A DNA stretch of 64,000 nt from NCBI RefSeq assembly GCF_017876095.1, contig NZ_JAGINM010000016.1:110213-174212 (forward strand), in the 5' to 3' direction. Source of the stretch: Azospirillum agricola. Its GTDB lineage: Bacteria > Pseudomonadota > Alphaproteobacteria > Azospirillales > Azospirillaceae. Shown piece by piece: positions 37,944 to 50,723 of this stretch (positions within the stretch are counted from its first letter, which is position 1; each line of letters begins with the position of its first letter). A model generated the notes under the pieces. The model was not told the DNA's origin. It saw only the letters and a list, made by a program, of their open reading frames with translations, and did not search any database. Made by a program: the position numbers and the translations under genes.

Positions 37944-38885
37944 ATGGGCACGATCCATCAACTTGTTCGTGAGCACGGCAGGGAAGCAGCGCGGGAGCTG
38001 GTTCCCGAGGAGGATCGCCGGCTGGTTGATCTTGCCGCCGAGATTCTGGCGAATCCAAGTTCGGCGTTCAACATCACCTATTCGGGATTCTGCCTGACCG
38101 CCCTGCCGCACAAGGCCCTCGGCGACAGCGCCAAATGGGAACGGCAAGGACACAACGTCTCCCTGCTGATCGAACCCGGTTCGCTTCCCGACGGGCGGGG
38201 AGGATTCAAGCAGTTCGGCGTGCCCTACGGCAGCCGCGCGCGGCTGATCATGCTCTACCTGCAAACCCGTGCCATCCAGACGGGCTGTCCGGAGGTCGAA
38301 CTCGGCGGCTCAATGCGCGACTGGATGAGCCGCATGGGCGTGCCGATCGGTGGCAGCAGCTACAAGGTCGTGCGTGATCAGGCTGATCGCATCTCAGCAT
38401 GCCACCTGACCTTCAGCTGGCATGGACCGGACGCCGGTCGCGGCGCCAAGTTCTCGAAGGAATCCATCGTCGACGGCGGCATCCAGCTTTACGAGGACGA
38501 CGACGCGCAACCACGTCTCTGGGTCGATACGGTCCGGCTCAGCGCGAGCTTCTTCAAGGCTTTGCGCGAACACCCCGTGCCGATCTGGGAACCGGCACTG
38601 AAATCGATCTCCAGCCGGTCAATGGCCATCGACCTCTATGTGTGGCTGTCCTATCGGCTTCACAGCCTCAGCAAGCCGATGCCGATCACCTGGAGCGCGC
38701 TTTACGCCCAGTTCGGTGCCGGCTACAAGAACCTGTTCCAATTCAAGCCGCGCCTGATCGAATCCCTCAAATTCGTGCTGGCGGTCTATCCGGACGCGAA
38801 AGTCACTCTTGAAGGCGACGGTGTCGTGCTGCACCACTCGCCATCTCCCGTTCCGGAAAAAGCACCACGTGGTATCTTGCGATAG
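37944..38885 (+). CDS. repA: RepA-type replication initiator
   Basis: 313 aa from ATG 37944 behind CTGGGAG. It matches the plasmid-encoded RepA family of alphaproteobacterial replicons: NITYSGFCLTALPHK, a GRGGFKQFGVPYGSRARLI-type segment (seen here at about residues 83-102), LYLQTRAIQTG, SIVDGGIQLYEDD and AIDLYVWLSYRLHSL. These form winged-helix DNA-binding units. It should bind the iterons upstream and open the origin. Codon use is slightly less GC-rich than its neighbours. The last codons and the TAG overlap a degenerate iteron at 38870. Confidence 0.9.
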   Translation: MGTIHQLVREHGREAARELVPEEDRRLVDLAAEILANPSSAFNITYSGFCLTALPHKALGDSAKWERQGHNVSLLIEPGSLPDGRGGFKQFGVPYGSRARLIMLYLQTRAIQTGCPEVELGGSMRDWMSRMGVPIGGSSYKVVRDQADRISACHLTFSWHGPDAGRGAKFSKESIVDGGIQLYEDDDAQPRLWVDTVRLSASFFKALREHPVPIWEPALKSISSRSMAIDLYVWLSYRLHSLSKPMPITWSALYAQFGAGYKNLFQFKPRLIESLKFVLAVYPDAKVTLEGDGVVLHHSPSPVPEKAPRGILR

Positions 38886-38909
38886 CGGCCGTCCGTGGCA
38901 TCTGGCGAT
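38870..38909 (+). repeat. Two degenerate iterons at and after the repA stop
   Basis: TGGTATCTTGCGAT at 38870-38883 overlaps the last codons and stop of repA (TAG 38883-38885). TGGCATCTGGCGAT at 38896-38909 follows it. Each differs by one base from the main iteron, so RepA probably binds on both sides of its own gene. Confidence 0.6.
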
Positions 38910-39058
38910 GGGTGGGTGGTGAGACTGGTGTCACCCGGTTCCTGCCCCTTCGCCACCGTCACGACGAGGATGATGACAGGGCCGACAGCGTTGGCCGCCT
39001 CCCCTCCATCTTGACCCTGGACCGAAGACAGAGCTGACCGGAGTCAGGTCAGCGGCAG

Positions 39059-39082
39059 CCCGCCCGTCTTCGAGCGGGTTTT
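39059..39082 (+). terminator. Terminator-like hairpin after repA
   Basis: CCCGC (39059-39063) pairs with GCGGG (39074-39078), followed by TTTT (39079-39082). It lies 174 bases after the repA stop, just beyond another 7-bp hairpin. Confidence 0.5.
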
Positions 39083-39316
39083 CCCGAAGCGCACGCTGGG
39101 CGCCTGATCCACGACCAGCCGAGCGGATAAAACCGGCGGACGGCGGCCTCCCGGCATCCACGCCGCCTGAAGTCAGCGCGACGCCTTCCGTTCGCATGAC
39201 GTGCCTCCAGTTCAACCTTCTCCGGACACCGTTTCCGCTTTCCAACAGCGGATATCCTTGTCCAGGTTTAACCGGAGGTCGCTGGCCGCCAAGAAAGCGC
39301 CGCCATCTCAACTCCA

Positions 39317-39342
39317 GGCAACAGGCGAATTGCCCTGTTGCC
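39317..39342. promoter_or_regulatory. Inverted repeat, 9-bp arms, upstream of parA
   Basis: GGCAACAGG at 39317-39325 is the exact reverse complement of CCTGTTGCC at 39334-39342, with an 8-base spacer. It lies about 95 bases before parA and may be part of a centromere-like site or an operator. Confidence 0.45.
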
Positions 39343-39388
39343 GAGCCTTCGCTAAGGTGGCGGCGCGATTTTCGGCGCGGCAGCGGTT

Positions 39389-39404
39389 CGTTAACCGGTT
39401 AACG
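39389..39404. promoter_or_regulatory. 16-bp perfect palindrome in the parA promoter
   Basis: CGTTAACCGGTTAACG is its own reverse complement and ends 31 bases before the parA ATG. Partition operons are usually autorepressed and often have their centromere next to the genes, so this is a candidate operator or parS-like site. Confidence 0.55.
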
Positions 39405-39435
39405 CTTTGCTCGGCGCGCTTGACCGGAGATTTGA

Positions 39436-40065
39436 ATGAAGCAGCTTTTGGTGCTCGGCCCGAAGGGCGGTGCCGGCAAAACAACCACAGCCCGGAACAT
39501 GGCGGTCGCCGCCGTCCTCAGCGGTCTGCGCGTGGCCGTCCTCGACGCTGACCGTCAACGGACATTGAGCAAATGGCTGGAGCGCCGCCCGGACACGCTG
39601 CCGTCGATCCAGAGCTTCGAGGTGCCGTTGCGGGACATCGACAGCGCTCCGGAAGCGATGGACGACATCGATTTGTTGATCATCGATACGCCGGCTTCGG
39701 TGGAGGACCACCCGATGGCGCTCAAGGCGCTGATCGAAGCCGCGGATCTGATCCTGCTGCCGACCGGCGTCCGCGGGGAGGAAATGGACTCCCTGAAGGA
39801 CACCTTGAAGGCTGTGCGTGCGTTCGCCCGTCCGATGGCCGTTCTGTTGAACGGTGTGAAGCCGAAGCAGGTTGAAACCGGAGCCGCGCATCGGGGACTC
39901 TCCGTTGGCGTCACGGTCGCCCCCGCCCTGATCCCCGATCTGGCGGAGGTCCACCGGACCTATGACGTCGGGATCGGCGTGGTGGAATTGCGCGGTGCCA
40001 AAACCGCCGAGCTCTGGTGGGAAAACTGGCGCTTCGTCGCCGATGTTCTGGGGGTGGCGCGGTGA
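39436..40065 (+). CDS. parA: ParA-family partition ATPase
   Basis: 209 aa, a short ParA without an N-terminal DNA-binding domain. Deviant Walker A KGGAGKTT (10-17), the DADRQRTLSKW segment with switch residues, and Walker B LLIIDTPAS are present. It would bind ATP and non-specific DNA to move the replicon at division. The stop overlaps the next gene start (GTGA). Small ParAs of this class often regulate through the partner protein rather than themselves. Confidence 0.88.
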   Translation: MKQLLVLGPKGGAGKTTTARNMAVAAVLSGLRVAVLDADRQRTLSKWLERRPDTLPSIQSFEVPLRDIDSAPEAMDDIDLLIIDTPASVEDHPMALKALIEAADLILLPTGVRGEEMDSLKDTLKAVRAFARPMAVLLNGVKPKQVETGAAHRGLSVGVTVAPALIPDLAEVHRTYDVGIGVVELRGAKTAELWWENWRFVADVLGVAR

Positions 40066-40634
40066 AACTCGACGGAAAGGTCAAGCTGCCCCGCCCCGCT
40101 CCCGACCGTTACGCCGGTCTGTTTGCGGACGATGAGAACGGGCGGCGGCAGGAGGTGATCGCCTACCATTCGCGTTCCCACACCGTCGAACGGATCAAGG
40201 CGCTGTGGGAGCGGGCCCGCGACGACTTTCTCGCGATCGGCCGCTGGCTGGTGGTGGCGAAGGCCAGAATGGAGCATGGCGAGTTCGAGGCGATGGTCAG
40301 GGCGGAACTGCCGTTCAGTCCGTCGCGTGCACGACAACTGCGCACCGTGGCCGAGTTTGTCGACAGCGGCCGCATCCCGTTGGAGCGGCTGCCCCCGGCC
40401 GATTCGGTCATCTATGAAATCGCCACGTTGTCGGAAGACGAACTGGCCGCGGCGGAGCCCGACATCCGGCCCACGCTGACTCGCATCGAAGCAAAAGCCT
40501 TCAAGAAGCGAGTCCAGGGGGCCGGAGCCCCACCGGCTTCCGACCGGCCGGCACTGATCAAGCGGATCGCACGGCTCAGGCAGGAGTTGGCCGAGGCCGA
40601 GGCGATGCTGGCGGCGCTGGACCGGAATGGCTGA
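40062..40634 (+). CDS. ParA partner, DNA-binding-like protein (not classical ParB)
   Basis: 190 aa from GTG 40062, overlapping the parA stop. The central part (about 45-125) is a helical domain with DDFLAIGRWLVVAKARMEHG and a helix-turn-helix-like stretch (FSPSRARQLRTVAEF), similar in style to DUF3102/replication-associated plasmid proteins. The C-terminal 30 residues form a probable coiled coil (RIARLRQELAEAEAMLAAL), which would give dimers. The ParB box motifs are absent. By position it is the centromere-binding or accessory partner of ParA. Confidence 0.75.
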   Translation: MKLDGKVKLPRPAPDRYAGLFADDENGRRQEVIAYHSRSHTVERIKALWERARDDFLAIGRWLVVAKARMEHGEFEAMVRAELPFSPSRARQLRTVAEFVDSGRIPLERLPPADSVIYEIATLSEDELAAAEPDIRPTLTRIEAKAFKKRVQGAGAPPASDRPALIKRIARLRQELAEAEAMLAALDRNG

Positions 40635-40636
40635 TA

Positions 40637-40669
40637 CCAGGGCCAAGCGTCAAAACTTTTCAGCCCTGG
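40637..40669. terminator. Inverted repeat between convergent par and fru operons
   Basis: CCAGGGC at 40637-40643 pairs with GCCCTGG at 40663-40669 over a 19-base loop in the 104-base gap between the two convergent operons. The loop is long and no T run follows, so the terminator role is tentative. Confidence 0.35.
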
Positions 40670-40738
40670 CATGAGACGGCAACCGGGCGGGCCGGCCAAG
40701 CAATGGCCGTGGGCGCCGCCCGATCCCTCCACTCACTG

Positions 40739-42517
<1,779 letters not shown>

Positions 42518-42553
42518 GGTGTTTCCTCCCGGGCGGCTTGGAAGCGCCCCTCG

Positions 42554-43500
42554 TTACAGGTCCGTGAGTTCCACTTGGGCGGCCAGCGCCCGCACCGTTG
42601 CCTTGTCCGGCAGGTTGGGGCCGAACTGCCCGAGCTTGCCCACCGCGAAGGCGATCGACAGGCGCGCCACCTCCTCCAGCGGGCTGCCGGCGGCGAAGGC
42701 GGCGATCAGGCCGGCGACCATCGCGTCGCCGGCCCCGACCGTGCTCAGCGGGTTGATCGCCGGCAGGCGCCCCCGGATGGCGCGGTCGCCCGACACGAAC
42801 AGCGCGCCTTCGCCACCCAGCGACACCACCACCACTTTGACGCCGCGCCGGTGCAGATCGCGGGCGGCGGCGAGGAGATCGTCGAGGCTTGGCAGAGGGG
42901 CCCCGGCCCATTCCTCCAGCTCGTGGCGGTTGGGTTTGACGCAGTGGAGCGGAATGCCGCCGGCGGCCCCGAGCGCGGCCGTCAGCGGCGCGCCGCTGGT
43001 GTCGAGCACCGTGCGCGCGCCAAGGGACGCCAGATCCGCCGCCAGTGTGGCGTAACTGTCCGCCGGCAGACCGTTCGGCAGGCTTCCGGCCAGCAGAGCC
43101 AGCGCCCCCGGCGCCATGCGGTCGTGCAACGTCCGCCGCACCCGCTCCAGCGCCGCCGTATCGACGGTCGGGCCGGGCAGGTTGATGTCCGTGGTGTCGG
43201 CCGACTCAAGGTCGGCGATCTTGATGTTGGTCCGCGTCTCCCCCGCCAGCCGGACAAAGCCGTCGGTGATGGCCTTGGCACGGAACAGCGCGTCGAAGGA
43301 GGCGGCGTTGTCGGTGCCGAGCAGCCCGCCGGCGACCACCGGCACGCCCCAGTCGGCGAGGCAGCTCGCGACGTTCACGCCCTTGCCTCCGGCGTTGTGG
43401 CGCACCGCCCTGGCGCGGTGGACGGTTCCCGGTCGCAGGGCGTCGAGCGTGATGGTCTGGTCGATCGCCGGATGCAGCGTGATCGTCAGGACGGGGGGGC

Positions 43501-43504
<4 letters not shown>
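42554..43504 (-). CDS. fruK: 1-phosphofructokinase
   Basis: 316 aa of the PfkB family. Substrate motif GGKGVNVASCLADWG and the C-terminal ATP/catalytic motif STVGAGDAMVAG with the catalytic Asp are present. It converts fructose 1-phosphate made by FruA to fructose 1,6-bisphosphate. The start overlaps the fruB stop (TCATGA), and fruA follows 36 bases on. Confidence 0.95.
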
Positions 43505-46050
<2,546 letters not shown>

Positions 46051-46130
46051 GGCGGTCCTTCCTCCGATTTTGTTCTTGTCTCTTGCCGTGTCGCGGCGTC
46101 GCCGGTCGGCACCAAAAGAAAGCAGGCTTC

Positions 46131-46144
46131 TGAAAACGTTTTCA
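46131..46144. promoter_or_regulatory. fru operator 1
   Basis: TGAAAACGTTTTCA, a perfect 14-bp palindrome with a central CG as favoured by LacI-family regulators. It lies 81 bases upstream of fruB. Confidence 0.8.
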
Positions 46145-46145
46145 C

Positions 46146-46159
46146 TGAAAACGTTTTCA
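46146..46159. promoter_or_regulatory. fru operator 2
   Basis: A second identical TGAAAACGTTTTCA, 15 bp centre to centre from operator 1, so two dimers would contact neighbouring DNA turns. Confidence 0.8.
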
Positions 46160-46257
46160 TTGGCCTTGTCAATGGCTGTTGCGTTGCAACAAAACAATCC
46201 TTGACGGAAACGGGCTTGTGCCCTGTCAGCAAATAGGTGATTTTGGAGCCATGGCAA

Positions 46258-46271
46258 TGGAAACGTTTTCA
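46258..46271. promoter_or_regulatory. Operator 3, next to the regulator gene
   Basis: TGGAAACGTTTTCA differs from operators 1 and 2 by one base. It lies 48 bases before the regulator ATG and about 112 bp from operator 2, suggesting autoregulation and possibly looping. Confidence 0.7.
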
Positions 46272-46318
46272 CTGGGCCTGCCGAACTCTGCGTGGAGCAG
46301 CCCCAACCGGAGCGCCCG

Positions 46319-47320
46319 ATGACCGTCGGCATCAAGGACGTGGCGCGGGCGGCCGGCGTGTCGGTCGCCACCGTGTCGCGGGTTCTCGGCAACGGTCCGG
46401 TCAGCGAGGCGCTGCGCAAGCGGGTGGAGGAGGCGGTTCGCGCCACCGGCTACCGGCCCAACCTGTCGGCCCGGCGTCTGCGGTCGCAGCATTCGCAGAC
46501 CATCGGGCTGGTCGTCTCCGACATCCGCAACCCCTTCTTCACCGCGGTCGGCCGCGCCGTGGAGGAGGAGGCGTACCGCGCCGGCATGCGGGTGATCCTG
46601 TGCAACAGCGACGAGAATCCCGAACGCGAGCAGCTCTATCTCGGCCTGATGCAGGAGGAGCGCATCACCGGCCTGATCTTCGCCCCGACGCGGGCGACGC
46701 TGGAGCGGATCGACGGGCTGGGGCTGGATTTCCCCGTGGTGCTGATCGACCGCAGCGGGCCGCCGGGGCTGCATGATTCCGTGGTGCTGGACAACGCGCA
46801 AGCCGCCGCCGCGCTGGTGGAGCATCTGTTCGTCCGCGGCTACCGGCGGATCGGCGGGCTGTTCGGCAACACCAGCACCACCGGGATCGAGCGGCACGAG
46901 GGCTATCGCGGCGCGCTGGCTGCGCGCGGGCTGCCGGCCAACGCCCGCTTCATCCCGCCCAACGCCGACGCGGCGGAGGAAGCGGTGATGCGCTGGCTTG
47001 CCGGACCGGAGCGACCGGACGCCATCATGGCCAGCAACAGCCTGTTTCTGATGGGGGTGATCAAGGCGATGCGGCGGCTCGGCCTGTCGACCCCCGGCGA
47101 CCTCGCCGTCGCCGGTTTCGACAACGAGCCGTGGACCGAACTGGTCGGGCCCGGCCTGACGGTGGTCGAGCAGCCGGTGGACGAGATCGGCCGCGCGGCG
47201 GTCAGCCTGTTGTTCGAGCGGGTGGAGACGCCGCAGCGTCCGGTCCGCAAGGTGGTTTTGCCGGGCCGTTGCGTGCTGCGCGGTTCGACGGCCGTCGCCG
47301 CTGTGGCGTCCGCCGTTTGA
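46319..47320 (+). CDS. LacI-family fructose operon regulator
   Basis: 333 aa from ATG 46319 (GTG 46292 would add nine residues). The N-terminal helix-turn-helix (IKDVARAAGVSVATVSRVL) and hinge helix (LSARRLRSQHSQTIGLVV, shortened) are typical, followed by a periplasmic-binding-like effector domain ending in GFDNEPWTELVGPGLTVVEQP. It is divergent from fruB and three matching operators lie between the two, so it almost certainly represses fruBKA; its ligand is probably a fructose phosphate (inference). Confidence 0.93.
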   Translation: MTVGIKDVARAAGVSVATVSRVLGNGPVSEALRKRVEEAVRATGYRPNLSARRLRSQHSQTIGLVVSDIRNPFFTAVGRAVEEEAYRAGMRVILCNSDENPEREQLYLGLMQEERITGLIFAPTRATLERIDGLGLDFPVVLIDRSGPPGLHDSVVLDNAQAAAALVEHLFVRGYRRIGGLFGNTSTTGIERHEGYRGALAARGLPANARFIPPNADAAEEAVMRWLAGPERPDAIMASNSLFLMGVIKAMRRLGLSTPGDLAVAGFDNEPWTELVGPGLTVVEQPVDEIGRAAVSLLFERVETPQRPVRKVVLPGRCVLRGSTAVAAVASAV

Positions 47321-47344
47321 GAACCGCATCCGCCATCCGCGATG

Positions 47345-47377
47345 GCGGACCCGGCGGACCCGGCGGACCCGGCGGAT
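47345..47377 (+). repeat. Short GGCGGACCC tandem repeat
   Basis: A 9-bp unit GGCGGACCC is repeated three times with a partial fourth copy, between the regulator gene and the convergent nhaA gene. No function is apparent; replication slippage could change its length. Confidence 0.6.
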
Positions 47378-47440
47378 AGGGCGCGCGCGGTCGGTCATCC
47401 TCTGCCGACCACGCGCCTCCCTCCGGGGATGGATCTCGAA

Positions 47441-48658
47441 CTAGCGGCTGACCGGCGCCGTGGCCATCTCCGGCTCCGGTCGCGCCGTCCGCAGGAGCAG
47501 CGCTCCGGTGAGAGCGGATGCCACGGAGCCCAGCAGGACGCCAAGCTTCAGGTCGTTCTGCAAGGCCGGCTGGTCCGGAAAGGCCAGCAGGCCGATGAAC
47601 AGGCTCATGGTGAAGCCGATGCCGCACAGGAGAGAGACGCCGTAGACGTGGCGCCAGTTCGCGTGCGGAGGCAGAGTGGCCCATCCGAGACGGATCACCG
47701 CCCATGTCGCGGCAAAGACGCCGGCCTGCTTGCCGAGGAAAAGGCCGAGCGCGATGCCCAGCGGAACGGGCTGGACGAGCGAGGCGGCCGACGTTCCGGC
47801 GAACGAGACGCCGGCGTTCGCAAAACCGAAAAGCGGAACGATGGCAAACGTCACCCACGGCGCAAGGGCGTGTTCGAGCGTGTGAAGGGGGGAATCCGGA
47901 CCGTCCGCGCCGGCGGGGGCCTGGCGCAGCGGGATGGTCAACGCCAGCACGACGCCCGCCAAGGTCGCATGGACACCGGACCGCAGGATGAGGAACCAGA
48001 GAATGGCGCCCAGCGCAAGGTAGGGCGACAAGGCTTTCACGCCGAACCGGTTCAGGCCGATCAAGGCCGCTGTGACCAGCCCGGCCGCGCCGAGCGCCGC
48101 GGCGTCCAGGGTTCCGGTGTAGAACACCGCGATGATGAGCACCGCTCCAAGGTCGTCGATGATGGCCAGAGCCGTCAGGAACACCTTGAGCGCCATCGGC
48201 ACGCGTGGACCGAGCAGGGACAGGACGCCAAGCGCGAAGGCGATGTCGGTTGCGGCCGGGATCGCCCATCCGCTGGGCCGGCCGTCCACGCCGAGATTGC
48301 AGGCGAGATAGACCAGGGCCGGGACGATCATGCCGCCGATGGCGGCCGAACCGGGGAGGACACGCCCGGACCAGGTCGAAAGCTGCCCATCGATCGTCTC
48401 GCGCTTGATCTCCAGCCCAACCATGAGGAAGAACAGGGCCATCAGCCCGTCATTGATCCAGTGCAGCAGGGAAAGGCCGCCGACATGGGTGTCGAGGCTG
48501 TCCGCATACAAGCCGGCGGCCGGCGAATTGGCGACGAACAAGGCCAGCGCCGTGGCGGCCATCAGGACGATGCCGCCTGAGGACGAATTCTCGAGAAACT
48601 GGCGGGCAAGGCTGCGGACACCGCGAGGTTGGGGCCTGGATGTTTGATTGGCGGACAT
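47441..48658 (-). CDS. nhaA: Na+/H+ antiporter NhaA
   Basis: 405 aa with about twelve membrane helices. Signature segments: LMALFFLMVGLEIKRE, the ATDIAFALGVL helix, and the paired aspartates of the ion site in ALAIIDDLGAVLII. It exchanges sodium for protons at alkaline pH. It is divergent from an OxyR-like regulator, 195 bases away, in a region carrying an OxyR-type site. Confidence 0.95.
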   Translation of the reverse strand: MSANQTSRPQPRGVRSLARQFLENSSSGGIVLMAATALALFVANSPAAGLYADSLDTHVGGLSLLHWINDGLMALFFLMVGLEIKRETIDGQLSTWSGRVLPGSAAIGGMIVPALVYLACNLGVDGRPSGWAIPAATDIAFALGVLSLLGPRVPMALKVFLTALAIIDDLGAVLIIAVFYTGTLDAAALGAAGLVTAALIGLNRFGVKALSPYLALGAILWFLILRSGVHATLAGVVLALTIPLRQAPAGADGPDSPLHTLEHALAPWVTFAIVPLFGFANAGVSFAGTSAASLVQPVPLGIALGLFLGKQAGVFAATWAVIRLGWATLPPHANWRHVYGVSLLCGIGFTMSLFIGLLAFPDQPALQNDLKLGVLLGSVASALTGALLLRTARPEPEMATAPVSR

Positions 48659-48826
48659 GGGAGGGCGCTCTCCGGGCAGGGGTGATCGAGGTCTCCGTAT
48701 CGGGATTGACCCGGCGCACGCAGCACACGCCGTCTTCGCACTGTCGGTCAGCCGCAGGGAGCGGCCGCGCCCCCCCCAGAAAGCACGTCCGGATGAAAAT
48801 GGAAAATCGATATCTTCGTTTACTCT

Positions 48827-48843
48827 TATAGATAAAATCTATA
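48827..48843. promoter_or_regulatory. OxyR-type ATAG-N7-CTAT site
   Basis: TATAGAT (48827-48833) and ATCTATA (48837-48843) form a dyad that contains ATAG-N7-CTAT, the OxyR half-site pattern, including the favoured T and A inside it. It ends 10 bases before the OxyR-like gene, so autoregulation is likely. Confidence 0.65.
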
Positions 48844-48853
48844 ATGTCCCTTC

Positions 48854-49768
48854 ATGCCCCGCATCCAACAGCTTCGCTATCTCGTCGCCGTCGCTGACAC
48901 TCTGAGCTTCAGCAGGGCGGCGGAAGCCTGCCACGTGACGCAGCCGACGCTCAGCATGCAGTTGAAGGAGCTCGAGGAGCGGCTGGGCAGCCGGCTGGTC
49001 GAGCGGACGCGCGCGCGCGTCATCCTGACTCCCGTCGGCGCGGAGATCGCCCGCCGCGCGCGAAACATCCTGGCCGAGGTGGAGGACATTCGCGAGATCG
49101 CCCGCCGCGACGATCCCGACGCCCTTCAGGGAACGCTTCAGATGGGGGTGGTGCAAACCGTGGGTGCCTATGTGCTCTCGCTGGCCATGCCCTCCTTGCG
49201 GGAGACCTTCCCGCATCTGCGCATCTTCGTGCGCGAGGATCGGCTGGAAGTCCTGCCGAGAAAACTGTCCGACGGCGTTCATGACGTGCTGCTTCTGCCG
49301 GACGATCCCAACCACGCGGACTTTACCGCGGTCCGCCTGATCCGCGAACCCTTGCAACTGGTGCTTCCCGCGGATCACCGCCTGGCAAGCCGGGAAACGG
49401 TGAGCCCGGAGGATCTGTCGGGAGAAACCATTCTGACCATGGAGCGCGGACATCGGCTTCATGACCAGATCGCAAGGCTTTGCAGCGACGTGGGTGCGAT
49501 TCACGCCCGCGACTACGCCGGGACCACCCTGGACACCCTGCGCCAGATGGTGGCGACCGGAATGGGGCTCTCCCTTCTTCCGGCGCTGTATGTCCGCTCC
49601 GACGTCCTGCGCGAGAAGCTGGTCGTCGCGCGTCCCCTGGCCAAGGGCGCCCCTACCCGTGACATCATGATGGTCTGGCGGAATTCGTCCTCCCGCCAGA
49701 GCACCTATGCCCTGCTGGCCGAAACCATCCGCGAATGCCTGATTCGCTGGGAGGAGCCGGAACGCTGA
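48854..49768 (+). CDS. OxyR-like LysR regulator lacking the peroxidatic Cys
   Basis: 304 aa. The helix-turn-helix is IQQLRYLVAVADTLSFSRAA and the effector domain follows the OxyR pattern (PHLRIFVREDRLEVLPRKL, TTLDTLRQMVATGMGLSLLPALY). In the segment equivalent to E. coli OxyR 197-209 it reads GHRLHDQIARLC: the first, peroxide-reactive Cys is absent while the second Cys is kept. It may not sense peroxide by the usual disulfide, or may sense another signal. nhaA is divergent and the stop is one base from the next LysR gene, convergent. Confidence 0.88.
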   Translation: MPRIQQLRYLVAVADTLSFSRAAEACHVTQPTLSMQLKELEERLGSRLVERTRARVILTPVGAEIARRARNILAEVEDIREIARRDDPDALQGTLQMGVVQTVGAYVLSLAMPSLRETFPHLRIFVREDRLEVLPRKLSDGVHDVLLLPDDPNHADFTAVRLIREPLQLVLPADHRLASRETVSPEDLSGETILTMERGHRLHDQIARLCSDVGAIHARDYAGTTLDTLRQMVATGMGLSLLPALYVRSDVLREKLVVARPLAKGAPTRDIMMVWRNSSSRQSTYALLAETIRECLIRWEEPER

Positions 49769-49769
49769 G

Positions 49770-50723
49770 TCAGCCCACGGGCCAAGGGCCATCCTCCCGA
49801 CGGACGCCGTCGGGGGCGTGAGGGACAACGCTGCCCGGCCCGAACGCCGCGCGGAGATACTCGGCGAAAGCCTCGCTGAGCGGAGGAAGGGTGCGACCGG
49901 CCTTGCGGATGATCCTCACCGAGCGGGAGAAGCCGGCGGAGTCGATGGGGCGGGAACGCAGGCCGGGCTCCGCGCCGATCTCGCGGGCCGATCCCGGCAG
50001 GATGGTCAGGCCCAGTCCGGCGCGCACCATGGCGACCGCCGTCATCATGTAGGTCGCCTCGCACACCGGCTTGGCGATGAGCCCGGCGTTGAGGAACGCC
50101 TCGTCGACAATTTCCCGCACGCTGGTTGCCGGGTCCATCAGCACGAGCGGCAGATCCGCCAGCGTCGCGATGGTCACGCTCGGCAGGCCGGCGACCGGGT
50201 GGTCCTTCGGGAAGACGACGTGCAGCCGGTCGCTGGCCTCCAGCAGCGTTTCGATGTCCTGTCCTTTCACCTCGCCGCCCATGACACCGAGATCGACCTC
50301 TTCGGAACGGACGAGGGCGAGGACGCGGCCGGCGATCACGTCCTTCAGAACGAAGGACGCGCCGGGGTGGCGTTCGCGGAAGGAGCGGATCGCGTCCGGC
50401 AGCACCCCGGCGGCGACGGTCGGCAGCGCCGCGACGCGGACGATTCCCCGGCGCTTGGCGGCGATCTCGTGGGTGTCGACCACCACCGCATCCAGGTCGT
50501 GGACCATGCGCTGGAACACCGGCAGCAGCTCGCGCCCGACGCGGGTCAGATTCACCGTGCGCGTGTTGCGGTCGAGCAGCTTCACGTCCAGCGCCTCCTC
50601 CAGGCGGCGGATCTGCACGGTCAGGGTCGGTTGCGCGACGTGGAGCAGGTCGGCGGCGCGCGTGAAGCTGTGGGTCTGCGCCACGGCGAGGAAGGCGCGG
50701 ATTTGGCGCAAGCTGAGATCCAT
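49770..50723 (-). CDS. LysR-family regulator divergent from the AtuA-Liv operon
   Basis: 317 aa. Helix-turn-helix IRAFLAVAQTHSFTRAADL at the N-terminus, then a standard LysR effector domain with TATYMMTAVAMVRAGLGLTILP-like features. The 232-base gap to the divergent operon has two dyads at its start (ATCTC/GAGAT at 50729-50745 and an 11-bp palindrome at 50742-50752). It probably controls the AtuA-Liv-dehydrogenase operon in response to its substrate. Confidence 0.9.
   Translation of the reverse strand: MDLSLRQIRAFLAVAQTHSFTRAADLLHVAQPTLTVQIRRLEEALDVKLLDRNTRTVNLTRVGRELLPVFQRMVHDLDAVVVDTHEIAAKRRGIVRVAALPTVAAGVLPDAIRSFRERHPGASFVLKDVIAGRVLALVRSEEVDLGVMGGEVKGQDIETLLEASDRLHVVFPKDHPVAGLPSVTIATLADLPLVLMDPATSVREIVDEAFLNAGLIAKPVCEATYMMTAVAMVRAGLGLTILPGSAREIGAEPGLRSRPIDSAGFSRSVRIIRKAGRTLPPLSEAFAEYLRAAFGPGSVVPHAPDGVRREDGPWPVG

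Larger units (their letters stand above)
38910..39435. other. Intergenic region between repA and parA
   Basis: About 530 bases without a convincing gene. It holds a 7-bp hairpin (GCTGACC 39033-39039, GGTCAGC 39047-39053), a terminator-like hairpin, and two strong dyads nearer parA (39317-39342 and 39389-39404) that could be the partition site or operators. No tRNA or small gene was recognised. Confidence 0.55.

Noticed and set aside
40062..40634. ParB assignment for the parA partner
   Set aside because: No ParB/Srx nuclease-like motifs are visible; only position supports the link, so it is listed as a partner protein.
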